Below, piece after piece: positions 26,871-34,891 of a stretch of 64,000 bases of DNA (positions within the stretch are counted from its first letter, which is position 1; each line of letters begins with the position of its first letter). Where the stretch lies: the NCBI RefSeq assembly GCF_037977055.1, contig NZ_CP150274.1:806001-870000 (forward strand), given 5' to 3'. The translations under genes were made by a program, and so were the position numbers. The stretch is from Paenibacillus sp. FSL K6-1096 (lineage in GTDB: Bacteria; Bacillota; Bacilli; Paenibacillales; Paenibacillaceae). A model generated the notes under the pieces. That model saw nothing but the letters and a program-made list of their open reading frames with translations, was not told the DNA's origin and searched no databases.

Positions 26871-28286
26871 TTAGTTGGCATTGCTGAACTTCAGTCCGTC
26901 CTTGCCCAGCTCAAAGCCATACGCTTTGGCCAATGCCTGAAGCTCACTGTCATCCACAGCTTGGATTTCTTTAATGGTATTGTCCTTATCCCGGATCACC
27001 TTGAAATCTGTATTACCGTTCCCGTCATAATAGAATTGGTTGAACTTGTCTTCGTGCTGAAGATCCGGGTCCATGAACAGGCGGATGTGCTTGCCGTTAT
27101 ACAGGAATCGGTCCTGGACCTTGTCATAAGTCAAGCCGTAAGCAACATAATCCTTCAGGGAATCGTAATTGAAATCGCTCACTTCTCCGCTGCCATCCGA
27201 TGAAGCGGCGGCCGCATCCGGTCCGCTGCTGTCTCCGTCCTCCAGTGCGCTCATCTCCGCAGCGCTGTCTGATTGTACACCGCTCACAGCTCCGCTGGAC
27301 TGTTCAGCGAACGCGGATACCGCTCCGGCTACCAGAATGATTGAGATGGCTGCCGTCAAAACCGTCATTTTTTGAAGCTTCATAATTGACACGATCCTTT
27401 CTTTCGTCGCATTTTTACTGAAACCGCTGTACAGGGGAGTGAATCTCCCCTTCTGTTCGGCTACATCCAGGAGACATAAGGCGTAATCCGCCTTGTGCTC
27501 TGAGCCCAGCCTGCGGATCACCCTTGCATCGCATACCATCTCCAGATCCCGGTTCAGGTAGACCACCATCAGCCAGACCAGCGGATTGAACCAATGCAGG
27601 CAGAGGGCAGTAGACGCAGCCAATTTCCAGACCGCATCGAAATACCGGATGTGCATGTATTCATGGGTGAGGATATATTCCATAGCCGATACATTCCGGG
27701 TATCCAGCGTCTTGGGCAGGATAATCTTCGGGTGTCTGATCCCGAAGGTAACTGGTGTATCCATCCGGTCAAAGGTGAGAATCGTCAGCGTCCGCCGCAA
27801 TGGATGTCTGGTTCGCCAGGCTTCAATCACCGGCTCTCTTCCTGGCAGCGGCAGCGCCGTCCGCAACTCCCTCTTGCTTCTAACGTAGATGACCGCCAGC
27901 ACCATAAACAGCAGAACGGCACCGCTGGCCCACAACGCATGCAGAAGCTCCGGCTGGATCACCAGATGTTCTGTCTTCATGTCCGATACAGCTGTAACGG
28001 CAGGGTGACTGGACGGCCATCCAGTATCCGAATCTGACGGACTGAGCAGCAGGGATGCGGCATCGGGCTGTACCTTCACGAAATGATCCGCACCCGCTGT
28101 CTCAGACTGTAGCGGGAGCTGGGGAAGAACGGGAAACGAGACGGGGAGCAGCAGTCTGGCAATGACAATCCCCCATAGCACCAGGAACAACAGCCGGGGT
28201 AATCTGTGAATCGTCACAGACCGCAGCAGCAGCACAAGAATGATCAGCACACTTGCTGACATACTCATTCGTAGCAGGTCCGTCAT
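26871..28286 (-). CDS. BlaR1/MecR1-like M56 metallopeptidase sensor, without a penicillin-binding domain
   Basis: This 471-residue membrane protein has helices near the N-terminus (about 8-25 and 32-53), at about 118-135, and after the peptidase domain (about 305-328). The zinc metallopeptidase motif HEYMH (in YILTHEYMHIRYFD) and a downstream DLEMVCD segment match M56 peptidases. The C-terminal extracellular part is only about 130 residues, acidic and Ser/Ala-rich followed by a small beta-rich region. It lacks the serine-beta-lactamase-like sensor (no SxxK-containing domain). It probably senses another signal and cleaves or inactivates the BlaI-like repressor encoded just upstream. The start has GAGGGG upstream. 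Confidence 0.8.
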   Translation of the reverse strand: MTDLLRMSMSASVLIILVLLLRSVTIHRLPRLLFLVLWGIVIARLLLPVSFPVLPQLPLQSETAGADHFVKVQPDAASLLLSPSDSDTGWPSSHPAVTAVSDMKTEHLVIQPELLHALWASGAVLLFMVLAVIYVRSKRELRTALPLPGREPVIEAWRTRHPLRRTLTILTFDRMDTPVTFGIRHPKIILPKTLDTRNVSAMEYILTHEYMHIRYFDAVWKLAASTALCLHWFNPLVWLMVVYLNRDLEMVCDARVIRRLGSEHKADYALCLLDVAEQKGRFTPLYSGFSKNATKERIVSIMKLQKMTVLTAAISIILVAGAVSAFAEQSSGAVSGVQSDSAAEMSALEDGDSSGPDAAAASSDGSGEVSDFNYDSLKDYVAYGLTYDKVQDRFLYNGKHIRLFMDPDLQHEDKFNQFYYDGNGNTDFKVIRDKDNTIKEIQAVDDSELQALAKAYGFELGKDGLKFSNAN

Positions 28287-28295
28287 CTTATCCCC

Positions 28296-28655
28296 TCAGC
28301 TCAAGCTTTCCACAATTTTCTTCAGCTTGTCGATGTCGGCCTTGCTGAGATTCTTCTCATTAAGGAATGCTGAGAAGAACATCTCTGCCGAACCGTTGTA
28401 CATCTTGTTAATCAGTTCCTTCGTTTCATAGGACTGCACCTGCTCTTTGGGGATCAGGGCGGTGCAGATGAAGCCGGGATCTGTCCGCTCGATAGCATCC
28501 TTGGCGATCAGCTTCTTGATTACCGTGTAGGTCGTATTCCTGTTCCAGCCCGTTTCCCGGTTCAGAATGACGGCCAGATCACTGGCAGGCAGCTTGCCTT
28601 CCCTCCATACAACTTCCATAACCTTCAATTCGGAATCATACAATTTCAGCTCCAT
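28296..28655 (-). CDS. BlaI/MecI-family repressor
   Basis: This 119-residue protein has the Penicillinase_R winged helix: LYDSELKVMEVVWREGKLPASDLAVIL followed by GWNRNTTYTVIKKLIAKDAIER, and a helical dimerisation tail. ATG 28655 is chosen because GGAGGCT precedes it and the family starts at this point; the open frame runs on to 28718. Ten bases separate it from the BlaR1-like gene. Two dyad operators overlap its promoter, so autorepression relieved by the peptidase partner is expected. Confidence 0.88.
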   Translation of the reverse strand: MELKLYDSELKVMEVVWREGKLPASDLAVILNRETGWNRNTTYTVIKKLIAKDAIERTDPGFICTALIPKEQVQSYETKELINKMYNGSAEMFFSAFLNEKNLSKADIDKLKKIVESLS

Positions 28656-28675
28656 ATACCAGCCTCCTTCCAATT

Positions 28676-28728
28676 GACTACTGTAGTAGTCACAATGCAA
28701 TACTACTCCAATAGTCACACATTGTCAA
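28676..28728 (-). promoter_or_regulatory. BlaI-type promoter with two dyad operators
   Basis: On the minus strand, TTGACA (28723-28728) and TAGTAT (28700-28705) are 17 bp apart. One dyad (28676-28691, arms GACTAC/GTAGTC around TGTA) lies downstream of the -10. A second, imperfect dyad (28701-28716, GACTA/TAGTA arms) covers the spacer and -10. The TAC-TGTA-GTA core fits BlaI/MecI operators. Confidence 0.75.
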
Positions 28729-28762
28729 TTATATCCTTTTATTTCTTGGATATTCCACGCCT

Positions 28763-30529
28763 TTACGCATACAAGTAACTCTGCGCGGTATACATCTCAT
28801 AATATTTCCCTCTGTGCTTCATCAGTTCAGCATGGGACCCGGATTCACAGATCTCTCCCTGGTCAAAAACATAGATCATATCGCAGAGCCTTGTTACGCC
28901 CAGACGGTGTGAGATCATGATGGCCGTCCTATTCTGGCACAGCTCGGAGAATTCTTCGTAAATCTGTGTCTCCACCTTAGGGTCAAGGCTGGCTGTAGGT
29001 TCGTCCATAATCAGAATTTCGGCTTCCGGCCGGCTGAGCGCCCGGGCAATCGCCAGCCTCTGCCATTGTCCGCCGGACAGCTCTATGTCATTATGCTCAA
29101 GCTGTCCAAGCTGGGTGTCCAGCCCCTGTGGGAGCTGTCTGATGAAGGACTCTATGCCTAAGTTCCGCAGGGACTGCTCCTGGAAGTCTTGCCCGAAATT
29201 GCCCGCCCGGATATTGTCTGCTACCGAGAACTGGTACCTAAGAAAGTTTTGGAAGACACAGACTGTCTTCTTCCTGAACGCCTCCAGGACGTCACCCAGC
29301 GCCTTCTCCCCGATCAGCACCTCACCTGAGGTGGGCTTGTACAAGCCCAGAAGCAGATGAATAAACGTGGACTTGCCGCACCCGTTTTCGCCGACCAGAG
29401 CAATCTTCTCGCCTTTATGTATTGTGATATCTATATTTTTCAAAGTGAGATTTGCGCTGCCCGGATAGCTGAAATCCACATTCCTGAATCTTATGAATGA
29501 TGCGTCAGAGTCTGTCAAAGTCATATGCCCGCCGCCAGCATATTCTGGGAGGTTCAGGAAATTCAGCAGATCCTCCATATACAATGTGTAGCTGTTCATC
29601 GAACTGATTTTATTCACCATACTGCTTAGGCCGTCTGTTATCGCCTGCATAGACGTGATGATCAGCATCACATCGCCTATGCTCATACTGTGATCCAGAA
29701 CACCTGTAACGGTTATCAGCAGGCAGATGCCCAGCGCAACATTGCGGAACAGATCGACGAGCGCTCCGCCCAGCGTATAATGCAGAAGTAATCTGAACTT
29801 CTCTTTCCACACCACATGGCGGATTGTCTCCGTACGGTCGTTCAAATAATCAATTAAGCCGAACATACGGATCTCCTTCGCATACTTCCGGCTGGTCAGC
29901 ACCTCGTACATATAGTTCAGACGGCGCAGCGGCTTGCTCTGCTCTACTGCCTGGAAGTAGCTCCGCCGCCCCTGTTCATTCATCAGCAGCAGATACGGAA
30001 CTGTACCCGCGACGGCAATCAGGGGAAAATAAAGGTTGATCCTCATGAGCAGAACAATATACGAGAAAATGGAGAACACCGGAAGCGCCACGGACAATGC
30101 GTTATTGATGTAGGCCAATATACCTTTATTCACATTGGATTGTACCCGCTCTAGAAGATCATAGACGGCCGGATTCTCCAGTTCTTCCATCGTAATAACA
30201 GACAGCTTCTTGTTCACTTGTCTGATGAATTCACGGTTAATGTTATATTTCAGGCGATTATTAACATGTGCTGTAAGATGCTCACAGCAGTCCAGAATGA
30301 TCTTTAGTACGGCGTAGCCGGCAACAAGAATGAGCAGCTTGTGCGTTACATCGGATACTGAACGCAAGGCAGGGAGGCCGTCGATCAACAGCTTATAAAA
30401 CCAGGCTCCAAGGGGAGCCAGCAGCGCGGTTAACGCCATAAGCCCCAATGAGAAGGTCAGGTCCCTCGTACAGAACAGCTTGACAATCATTATTATGTTG
30501 CGGACATGGGTCATCGTTTTTGCAGTCAT
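28763..30529 (-). CDS. ABC exporter half-transporter (permease-ATPase fusion) B
   Basis: This 588-residue protein has an N-terminal six-helix exporter domain (about 1-330). Its C-terminal ATPase has Walker A GENGCGKST, signature LSGGQWQRLAIARAL, and Walker B ILIMDEPTASLD with a downstream switch His (ISHRL). It has no peptidase-C39 domain. Its start overlaps the stop of the preceding half-transporter by four bases (ATGA), so the two are probably made together as a heterodimer. The RiPP precursor and radical SAM enzyme are encoded just upstream, so export of the modified peptide, or immunity to it, is the likely role. Confidence 0.87.
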   Translation of the reverse strand: MTAKTMTHVRNIIMIVKLFCTRDLTFSLGLMALTALLAPLGAWFYKLLIDGLPALRSVSDVTHKLLILVAGYAVLKIILDCCEHLTAHVNNRLKYNINREFIRQVNKKLSVITMEELENPAVYDLLERVQSNVNKGILAYINNALSVALPVFSIFSYIVLLMRINLYFPLIAVAGTVPYLLLMNEQGRRSYFQAVEQSKPLRRLNYMYEVLTSRKYAKEIRMFGLIDYLNDRTETIRHVVWKEKFRLLLHYTLGGALVDLFRNVALGICLLITVTGVLDHSMSIGDVMLIITSMQAITDGLSSMVNKISSMNSYTLYMEDLLNFLNLPEYAGGGHMTLTDSDASFIRFRNVDFSYPGSANLTLKNIDITIHKGEKIALVGENGCGKSTFIHLLLGLYKPTSGEVLIGEKALGDVLEAFRKKTVCVFQNFLRYQFSVADNIRAGNFGQDFQEQSLRNLGIESFIRQLPQGLDTQLGQLEHNDIELSGGQWQRLAIARALSRPEAEILIMDEPTASLDPKVETQIYEEFSELCQNRTAIMISHRLGVTRLCDMIYVFDQGEICESGSHAELMKHRGKYYEMYTAQSYLYA

Positions 30530-32265
30530 ATTACTTGATCCCCCGTATCATACCATTTGGCCTGATTCACGAAGAAGCTGCAATATTCGCCGCCCCGCTG
30601 CATCAGCTCAGCATGGGTGCCTTCTTCCACGATCTCTCCCTGCTTTATAAAAACAATCCGGCTGGCCAGCTTGGCAATGCCAATTCTGTGTGATACCAGT
30701 ACAACGGTTCTGCCGCGGAAATATTTGCCGATATTGCGGAATTGCTGAATCTCCGACAGCGCGTCTAAAGAAGCGGAGGGCTCATCGAACAGGATGAAAT
30801 CGGCATCGCGCATAAATGCCCGGCTGACCGCTACCTTCTGCCATTGCCCTTCTGACATGTCGATTCCGCCGGCATCGAATTTTTTGCCCAATATGGTGTT
30901 CAATCCTTCTGGATATTGTACGATAACCTGGTTCAATTGACCTTTCACCGCAGCCTCACGGATGAGATCAACGTCATCTATGTGCGTTACATCGCCAATG
31001 CCGACATTGTCCCGGATCGAGAATTCAAATTTGGCATAATCCTGAAATGCGGCGGTGGCGGCTGCACAATCATTACGCACCGTTCCTTCCGTAGGCTTCA
31101 GCAGCCCGGCCATCAATTTGGCCAAGGTGCTTTTGCCGCTACCGTTTTCGCCTACCAGCACAATAATCTCACCTCTGCCAATACGCAGGTTAATATGCTT
31201 TAAGACGGGCGGGTGCTCACCATAAGCGAACGATACATTTTGTAGCTCAACGACCGTTCTGTTCTTACTTAAGAGCGGTAAGGGAAGAGGAGGCTTACGA
31301 TCCGGCTGCTTCTCTGTAATCAGCTCTCTGAATTCTTTGATATAAATGGTATTCATGCGGGCCTCCGAGAGGAATTCCGCGCAGGCATTAATCCCCTCAA
31401 TAATCTGTCCCTGGCCTTGGGTGAGAACAATTAACTGATCAACGCTCAGCTTAGCCAGCGCCACCCCATAGCACATGACCAGCAGCATACTGTTCTCCAG
31501 GCCAAGCATGAGCGCAGACCACATGCAGCCGATAAGCGTCCATTTGCGGCTGAAGCTCAGATTCATGTCCCTGATCTCATCAAATTTGCCGAGCCGCTTC
31601 GCCTCCAGCCAACCGAAGATCTGGAAGCTGCGGATCTCCTTCTGACTGCTGCGGTCCTGCATCAGCTGGCTCAAATAACTCAGCTTGCGGTCCTCGTGCT
31701 CCTGCTGCTTCATCAGAGCAATGTGCTCCGCCGTATTTTTTTTCATGAAATAGTTGTAGAGCAGTCCAAGCAGTATAAACACCAGTAGATACCCGGCCCC
31801 CAGCCTGAGGATAATGAGCGCAGAGATACAGAAGCCTGCTACCGCCCCCGCGAAATGAAACAAACCGTTAACGGCGTTCGTCAGCTTATACCACAGCGTA
31901 TCCTTGGCTCTTTCGATTTGCAGCAGGTAATCAGCCTGATCCAGCTTGCATAAATCCGCCTTGGCAATCGCATCGAACATCTGCCGTTGCAGCAGCGCAC
32001 CTACCTTATTCTCAAGCAATTCGATGAACAGCAGCGAGAACGAATACTGAATATGCTTGAGCGAATAGACAAGGACGTACGCAAAGATGAGCATGGCAAT
32101 GGCCAGAATCCCGGGGGATTGTCCAAGACTGACGATCAGGCGTTGAATCAGAAGCAGCTCCAGCGGCTGCAACGAATACATTAAGAGATAGAGCAGGAGA
32201 ATGGAGACCATCGTGACCGGCTGTTGTCTGACAAAGGTGGCCAGAACCCACTTATATTCCTTCAT
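30526..32265 (-). CDS. ABC exporter half-transporter A, variant signature motif
   Basis: This 579-residue protein has a transmembrane exporter domain (about 1-320) and an ATPase domain with Walker A GENGSGKST, Walker B FILFDEPSASLD and ISHRI-like VSHRIGIA. The signature reads MSEGQWQKVAVSRA rather than LSGGQ, as often seen in heterodimeric exporters with unequal ATP sites. ATG 32265 is chosen because GGGGAGAG precedes it; the open frame continues to 32298 with a poorer start. A leaky hairpin lies between the precursor gene and this gene, which could lower transporter expression relative to precursor. Confidence 0.86.
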   Translation of the reverse strand: MKEYKWVLATFVRQQPVTMVSILLLYLLMYSLQPLELLLIQRLIVSLGQSPGILAIAMLIFAYVLVYSLKHIQYSFSLLFIELLENKVGALLQRQMFDAIAKADLCKLDQADYLLQIERAKDTLWYKLTNAVNGLFHFAGAVAGFCISALIILRLGAGYLLVFILLGLLYNYFMKKNTAEHIALMKQQEHEDRKLSYLSQLMQDRSSQKEIRSFQIFGWLEAKRLGKFDEIRDMNLSFSRKWTLIGCMWSALMLGLENSMLLVMCYGVALAKLSVDQLIVLTQGQGQIIEGINACAEFLSEARMNTIYIKEFRELITEKQPDRKPPLPLPLLSKNRTVVELQNVSFAYGEHPPVLKHINLRIGRGEIIVLVGENGSGKSTLAKLMAGLLKPTEGTVRNDCAAATAAFQDYAKFEFSIRDNVGIGDVTHIDDVDLIREAAVKGQLNQVIVQYPEGLNTILGKKFDAGGIDMSEGQWQKVAVSRAFMRDADFILFDEPSASLDALSEIQQFRNIGKYFRGRTVVLVSHRIGIAKLASRIVFIKQGEIVEEGTHAELMQRGGEYCSFFVNQAKWYDTGDQVI

Positions 32266-32290
32266 GCGCTCTCCCCTGCCTTTCCATGAA

Positions 32291-32323
32291 AAGAACATGA
32301 TTATGTGAAATAACCATGTCCTT
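32291..32323 (-). terminator. Attenuator-like hairpin between precursor and exporter genes
   Basis: On the minus strand two 14-base arms (plus-strand 32310-32323 and 32291-32304) pair over their full length, with two G-U wobbles and a five-base loop. A short U-rich run (CTTTTC) follows. It lies 42 bases after the precursor stop and 26 bases before the exporter start. A partial terminator here would favour high precursor mRNA, a common design in peptide loci. Confidence 0.55.
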
Positions 32324-32365
32324 GTCCATAATATGGAGCTTGTTAAGTATAAGTTGAATCAGGAC

Positions 32366-32512
32366 TTACCAATTTCCGCATTTAAAGTTGCGTTTGCAGG
32401 AATAGGTCTTGCAGGTGAATGTTTTTGGACAGCTGAAGCCTGAAGTACAAGCGGCAGGAGTCACCATGGAATCTGTGCTTGCTTTTTCAATCATCGGTCT
32501 GATATAGCTCAT
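32366..32512 (-). CDS. RiPP precursor peptide, five-cysteine (radical-SAM modified, likely sactipeptide/ranthipeptide class)
   Basis: This 48-residue peptide starts MSYIRPMIEKASTDSMV with an excellent ribosome binding site (AGGAGGTGAGAAC). The C-terminal core has cysteines at 22, 28, 34, 39 and 45, about every five to six residues, separated by Thr/Phe/Lys/Ser-rich spacers and ending CGNW. The short leader (about 1-20) contains hydrophobic and acidic positions suitable for the PqqD-like recognition protein. The radical SAM gene ends just upstream. Regular single cysteines facing candidate acceptors fit thioether-forming chemistry; the linkage type and cleavage site are unknown. It does not match the SCIFF or Cx3D freyrasin patterns as I know them. 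Confidence 0.78.
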   Translation of the reverse strand: MSYIRPMIEKASTDSMVTPAACTSGFSCPKTFTCKTYSCKRNFKCGNW

Positions 32513-32543
32513 GTTCTCACCTCCTTTCAAGTAAAGCGCCGGA

Positions 32544-33641
32544 TTAGGGCTGGGGCACCAGTGTTTTTCTGTTCTTTTGTAGCTCAGACACATAATGCTT
32601 CGTTCTTACCCGGCAGCAGCCGTCCGTATCCTGAACCGACCCGCCATTGGCTACAGCGATGGCCACACAGCCCTTGCCGCAATGTTCATTCCAGATGCAA
32701 CTCTGGCACTTGTTCATGTAATTCTGGCCCACCTGAAAGAACTTGACCAGGTTCACGAGGCGCTGGGACTTCAGCATAGAGGATAGAGAGGATTCATAGA
32801 TATTGCCAATAGAATACTGGACATCTGTGAAGAGCTGGCACAGAAACACATTACCTGAAGAGTCTATTCTTGGTGTTAGCGGAATCTTGGTATCCTCTTC
32901 TGTCACTCCAGTGAGCAAGGGGCAGGCCCCTGTGAAATCATCGGGCAGGGTAACTTTCAACCCTCTGCTGATCAGATCCGCCACCTCCGGATGACTATGC
33001 AGACGCTCCGTCAGCTCAGATTTCTCCAGAAGATCCAGGTATAAATTGTTCTTGTTATTCTCACTTCGGCCCAGGCTGCTGAGACTCGCAATTTCGGCTT
33101 GGGGAATCTTGAAGCCAGCGGTCATCTTCAGCAGATTGACCATATCATCTTTGTTGAAGCCGGTCAGCACACTGCGGATCAGAATTCGCTCACTCATCCC
33201 GGCATCAAGCAAATGCTTCAAGCCCCGCATCGTCTGATCGAAGCTGCCGCGCCCGCATAACTGGTCATGGATGTCAGCACGTGAGCCGTTGACACTTAAC
33301 TGAATGGCCGCGTTAGAGGAAGCAAACCTCTCTGCAATCTCCGGGGTAATATAGGTGCCATTGGTAATGACCAGCACCATGCCGAACTTCTTCTTCTTCA
33401 GCTCATCCATGAAATCCCAGAATTCAGGATGCGAGGTTGGCTCCCCTCCGGAGATCGTAATGCTTGTATCGGGATGATCCGGCAGTTCGTTAATGATGCT
33501 CATGAAGGCCGGCTTATCAATCTGGCTATGCAGAACACCGGATTCGTTATAGCAGTGCAGACAGCGCAGGTTACAATTGGAGGTGATCTCCAGATAACAT
33601 CCGTTTAACTTAAAGCTCTCGGCAGGTGACAAAAATTCCAC
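32544..33641 (-). CDS. Radical SAM/SPASM RiPP maturase
   Basis: This 365-residue enzyme has the radical SAM cluster motif CNLRCLHC (C23, C27, C30), a SAM-binding ISGGEPTSHPEF segment and a (beta/alpha) barrel. Its SPASM-like C-terminal region has cysteines at 240, 268, 312, 315, 321, 325, 342 and 343, enough for auxiliary Fe-S clusters. Such enzymes install thioether or C-C crosslinks on ribosomal peptides. The GTG start at 33641 is nine bases after the PqqD-like stop and preceded by GAGGTG. No RRE is fused, which fits the separate PqqD-like gene. The precursor gene follows immediately. Confidence 0.9.
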   Translation of the reverse strand: MEFLSPAESFKLNGCYLEITSNCNLRCLHCYNESGVLHSQIDKPAFMSIINELPDHPDTSITISGGEPTSHPEFWDFMDELKKKKFGMVLVITNGTYITPEIAERFASSNAAIQLSVNGSRADIHDQLCGRGSFDQTMRGLKHLLDAGMSERILIRSVLTGFNKDDMVNLLKMTAGFKIPQAEIASLSSLGRSENNKNNLYLDLLEKSELTERLHSHPEVADLISRGLKVTLPDDFTGACPLLTGVTEEDTKIPLTPRIDSSGNVFLCQLFTDVQYSIGNIYESSLSSMLKSQRLVNLVKFFQVGQNYMNKCQSCIWNEHCGKGCVAIAVANGGSVQDTDGCCRVRTKHYVSELQKNRKTLVPQP

Positions 33642-33650
33642 ACAAGCACC

Positions 33651-33929
33651 TCATTTCCTAATTTTCACAAAACCTCTCTGCTCCAGCTCCTCGAACGCTC
33701 CGATACAGTCCGTAACAATATCGCTGAGCTCAAGCTGCTCCTTCTCCAAACACTGGTCATAGAGCATACCGGCTACCTCGGATACTGTTCTTCCATTGCA
33801 ATGCTCCCATAAATACTTCGCGGTCTGATTCAAAAAGAACATCTCGCGATTACTGTCCATCACCAGCGATTCTTCGCCCAGGTCCTCATGAATTACGTTG
33901 ACTCTGGACAAAAGCGTATTCGCATTCAT
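33651..33929 (-). CDS. PqqD-like RiPP recognition element protein
   Basis: This 92-residue protein has the PqqD fold pattern: SRVNVIHEDLGEESLVMDSNREMFFLNQTAKYLWEHCNGRTVSEVAGML, then a helical C-terminus ending with a winged-helix-like EELEQRGFVKIRK. Such proteins bind the leader peptide and present it to the radical SAM enzyme. It is the first gene of the minus-strand RiPP operon and lies beside a divergent promoter region with two perfect dyads. Confidence 0.85.
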   Translation of the reverse strand: MNANTLLSRVNVIHEDLGEESLVMDSNREMFFLNQTAKYLWEHCNGRTVSEVAGMLYDQCLEKEQLELSDIVTDCIGAFEELEQRGFVKIRK

Positions 33930-34014
33930 CGGCTCACATCCTTACAGGAAATTTCTGCACGTGATTTGTTTCACTTTGAAATCTATCAAGCTTCCTCTTG
34001 AGTTCACTATAACG

Positions 34015-34058
34015 TAATATCCTATATTATGGAACATATTGTATGTTAATGGTATAAT
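34015..34058. promoter_or_regulatory. Divergent control region with two 15-bp perfect dyads
   Basis: TAATAT-CCT-ATATTA (34015-34029) and AACATA-TTG-TATGTT (34033-34047) are perfect inverted repeats with centres 18 bp apart. An extended -10 for the plus-strand regulator gene (TGG-TATAAT, -10 at 34053-34058) follows with a poor -35. On the minus strand, TTCCAT and TATAGT separated by 17 bp give a weak promoter toward the PqqD-like gene. The layout suggests coordinated control of both operons, probably by the LytTR regulator. Confidence 0.5.
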
Positions 34059-34136
34059 TAGACATGCAAACGTATTTATTGGGTGTTTTTATTGCTGGTC
34101 TATGACAAAATACTACATTGAAAAGGAGCGATCGCG

Positions 34137-34889
34137 TTGTTCCATGTAGGCGTGTGTGATGATGACGCCGAGGTTCTGGGTAAGCTGAAGCAATATTTTG
34201 CCCAGTTGTCCTTAGTGGCCGATTATTCATTCGATGTCCACTACTACCCTTCCGGTGAAGCACTGCTTAAGCAGTATAGAGCCATGCAGGGAGAATACGC
34301 GTATCATCTGCTGATTCTGGATGTCGAAATGACCGGGATCAGCGGGATAGAGACAGCCCAGGCTATCCGTTCGATCCCGGACTGGGATGTGCAGATCATA
34401 TTCCTGAGCAGCTACCCTGAATACATAATGGCCAGCTTCGACGTCCAGACCTTCCAATACATGCTGAAGCCGGTTCCGTATAGCTTATTCAAGAGCAAGA
34501 TTCTGAAGCTGTGCCGTTATATCGATTCATGTTCCAACCGTTTTGTCACGATCAAAGTCGAAGACGGACAGGTCGTGTTACGGCGGCCCGACATTATTGC
34601 AATTATCAAAATTAAGCATTCGCTGGCCCAGAACAAGCTGAAGGTCATCACATCAACTCAGGAGTATATCATCAATGGAACCTTGCAGGCCTGCTCAAAT
34701 AAACTGGGTCCCCAATTTTTGACGATTCACCGGTCAATCATCGTTAATCTGGAGCATGTCCGCCGATTCAACTCAAGTACCGTGGTGATGTGTAATGACG
34801 AGGAATATCCGATTGGCCGCTCCCGGTCGAAGACGGTCAAGGATGTCTATGCGGAATATATGCTGGAAGACCTGCAAAGGAGAGGATAA
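34137..34889 (+). CDS. LytTR response regulator (AgrA/ComE-like)
   Basis: This 250-residue protein has a receiver domain (CDDD at 7-10, phospho-acceptor D62 in LILDVEMTG, LKPV) and a C-terminal LytTR DNA-binding domain (about 140-240, including FLTIHRSIIVNLEHVRRF). AgrA/ComE-type regulators control peptide bacteriocin or quorum loci and bind paired sites. TTG 34137 is used; AAAAGGAGCG precedes it. It is divergent from the RiPP operon and co-transcribed with a kinase gene two bases downstream, so control of peptide production is likely. Confidence 0.87.
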   Translation: MFHVGVCDDDAEVLGKLKQYFAQLSLVADYSFDVHYYPSGEALLKQYRAMQGEYAYHLLILDVEMTGISGIETAQAIRSIPDWDVQIIFLSSYPEYIMASFDVQTFQYMLKPVPYSLFKSKILKLCRYIDSCSNRFVTIKVEDGQVVLRRPDIIAIIKIKHSLAQNKLKVITSTQEYIINGTLQACSNKLGPQFLTIHRSIIVNLEHVRRFNSSTVVMCNDEEYPIGRSRSKTVKDVYAEYMLEDLQRRG

Positions 34890-34891
34890 CT

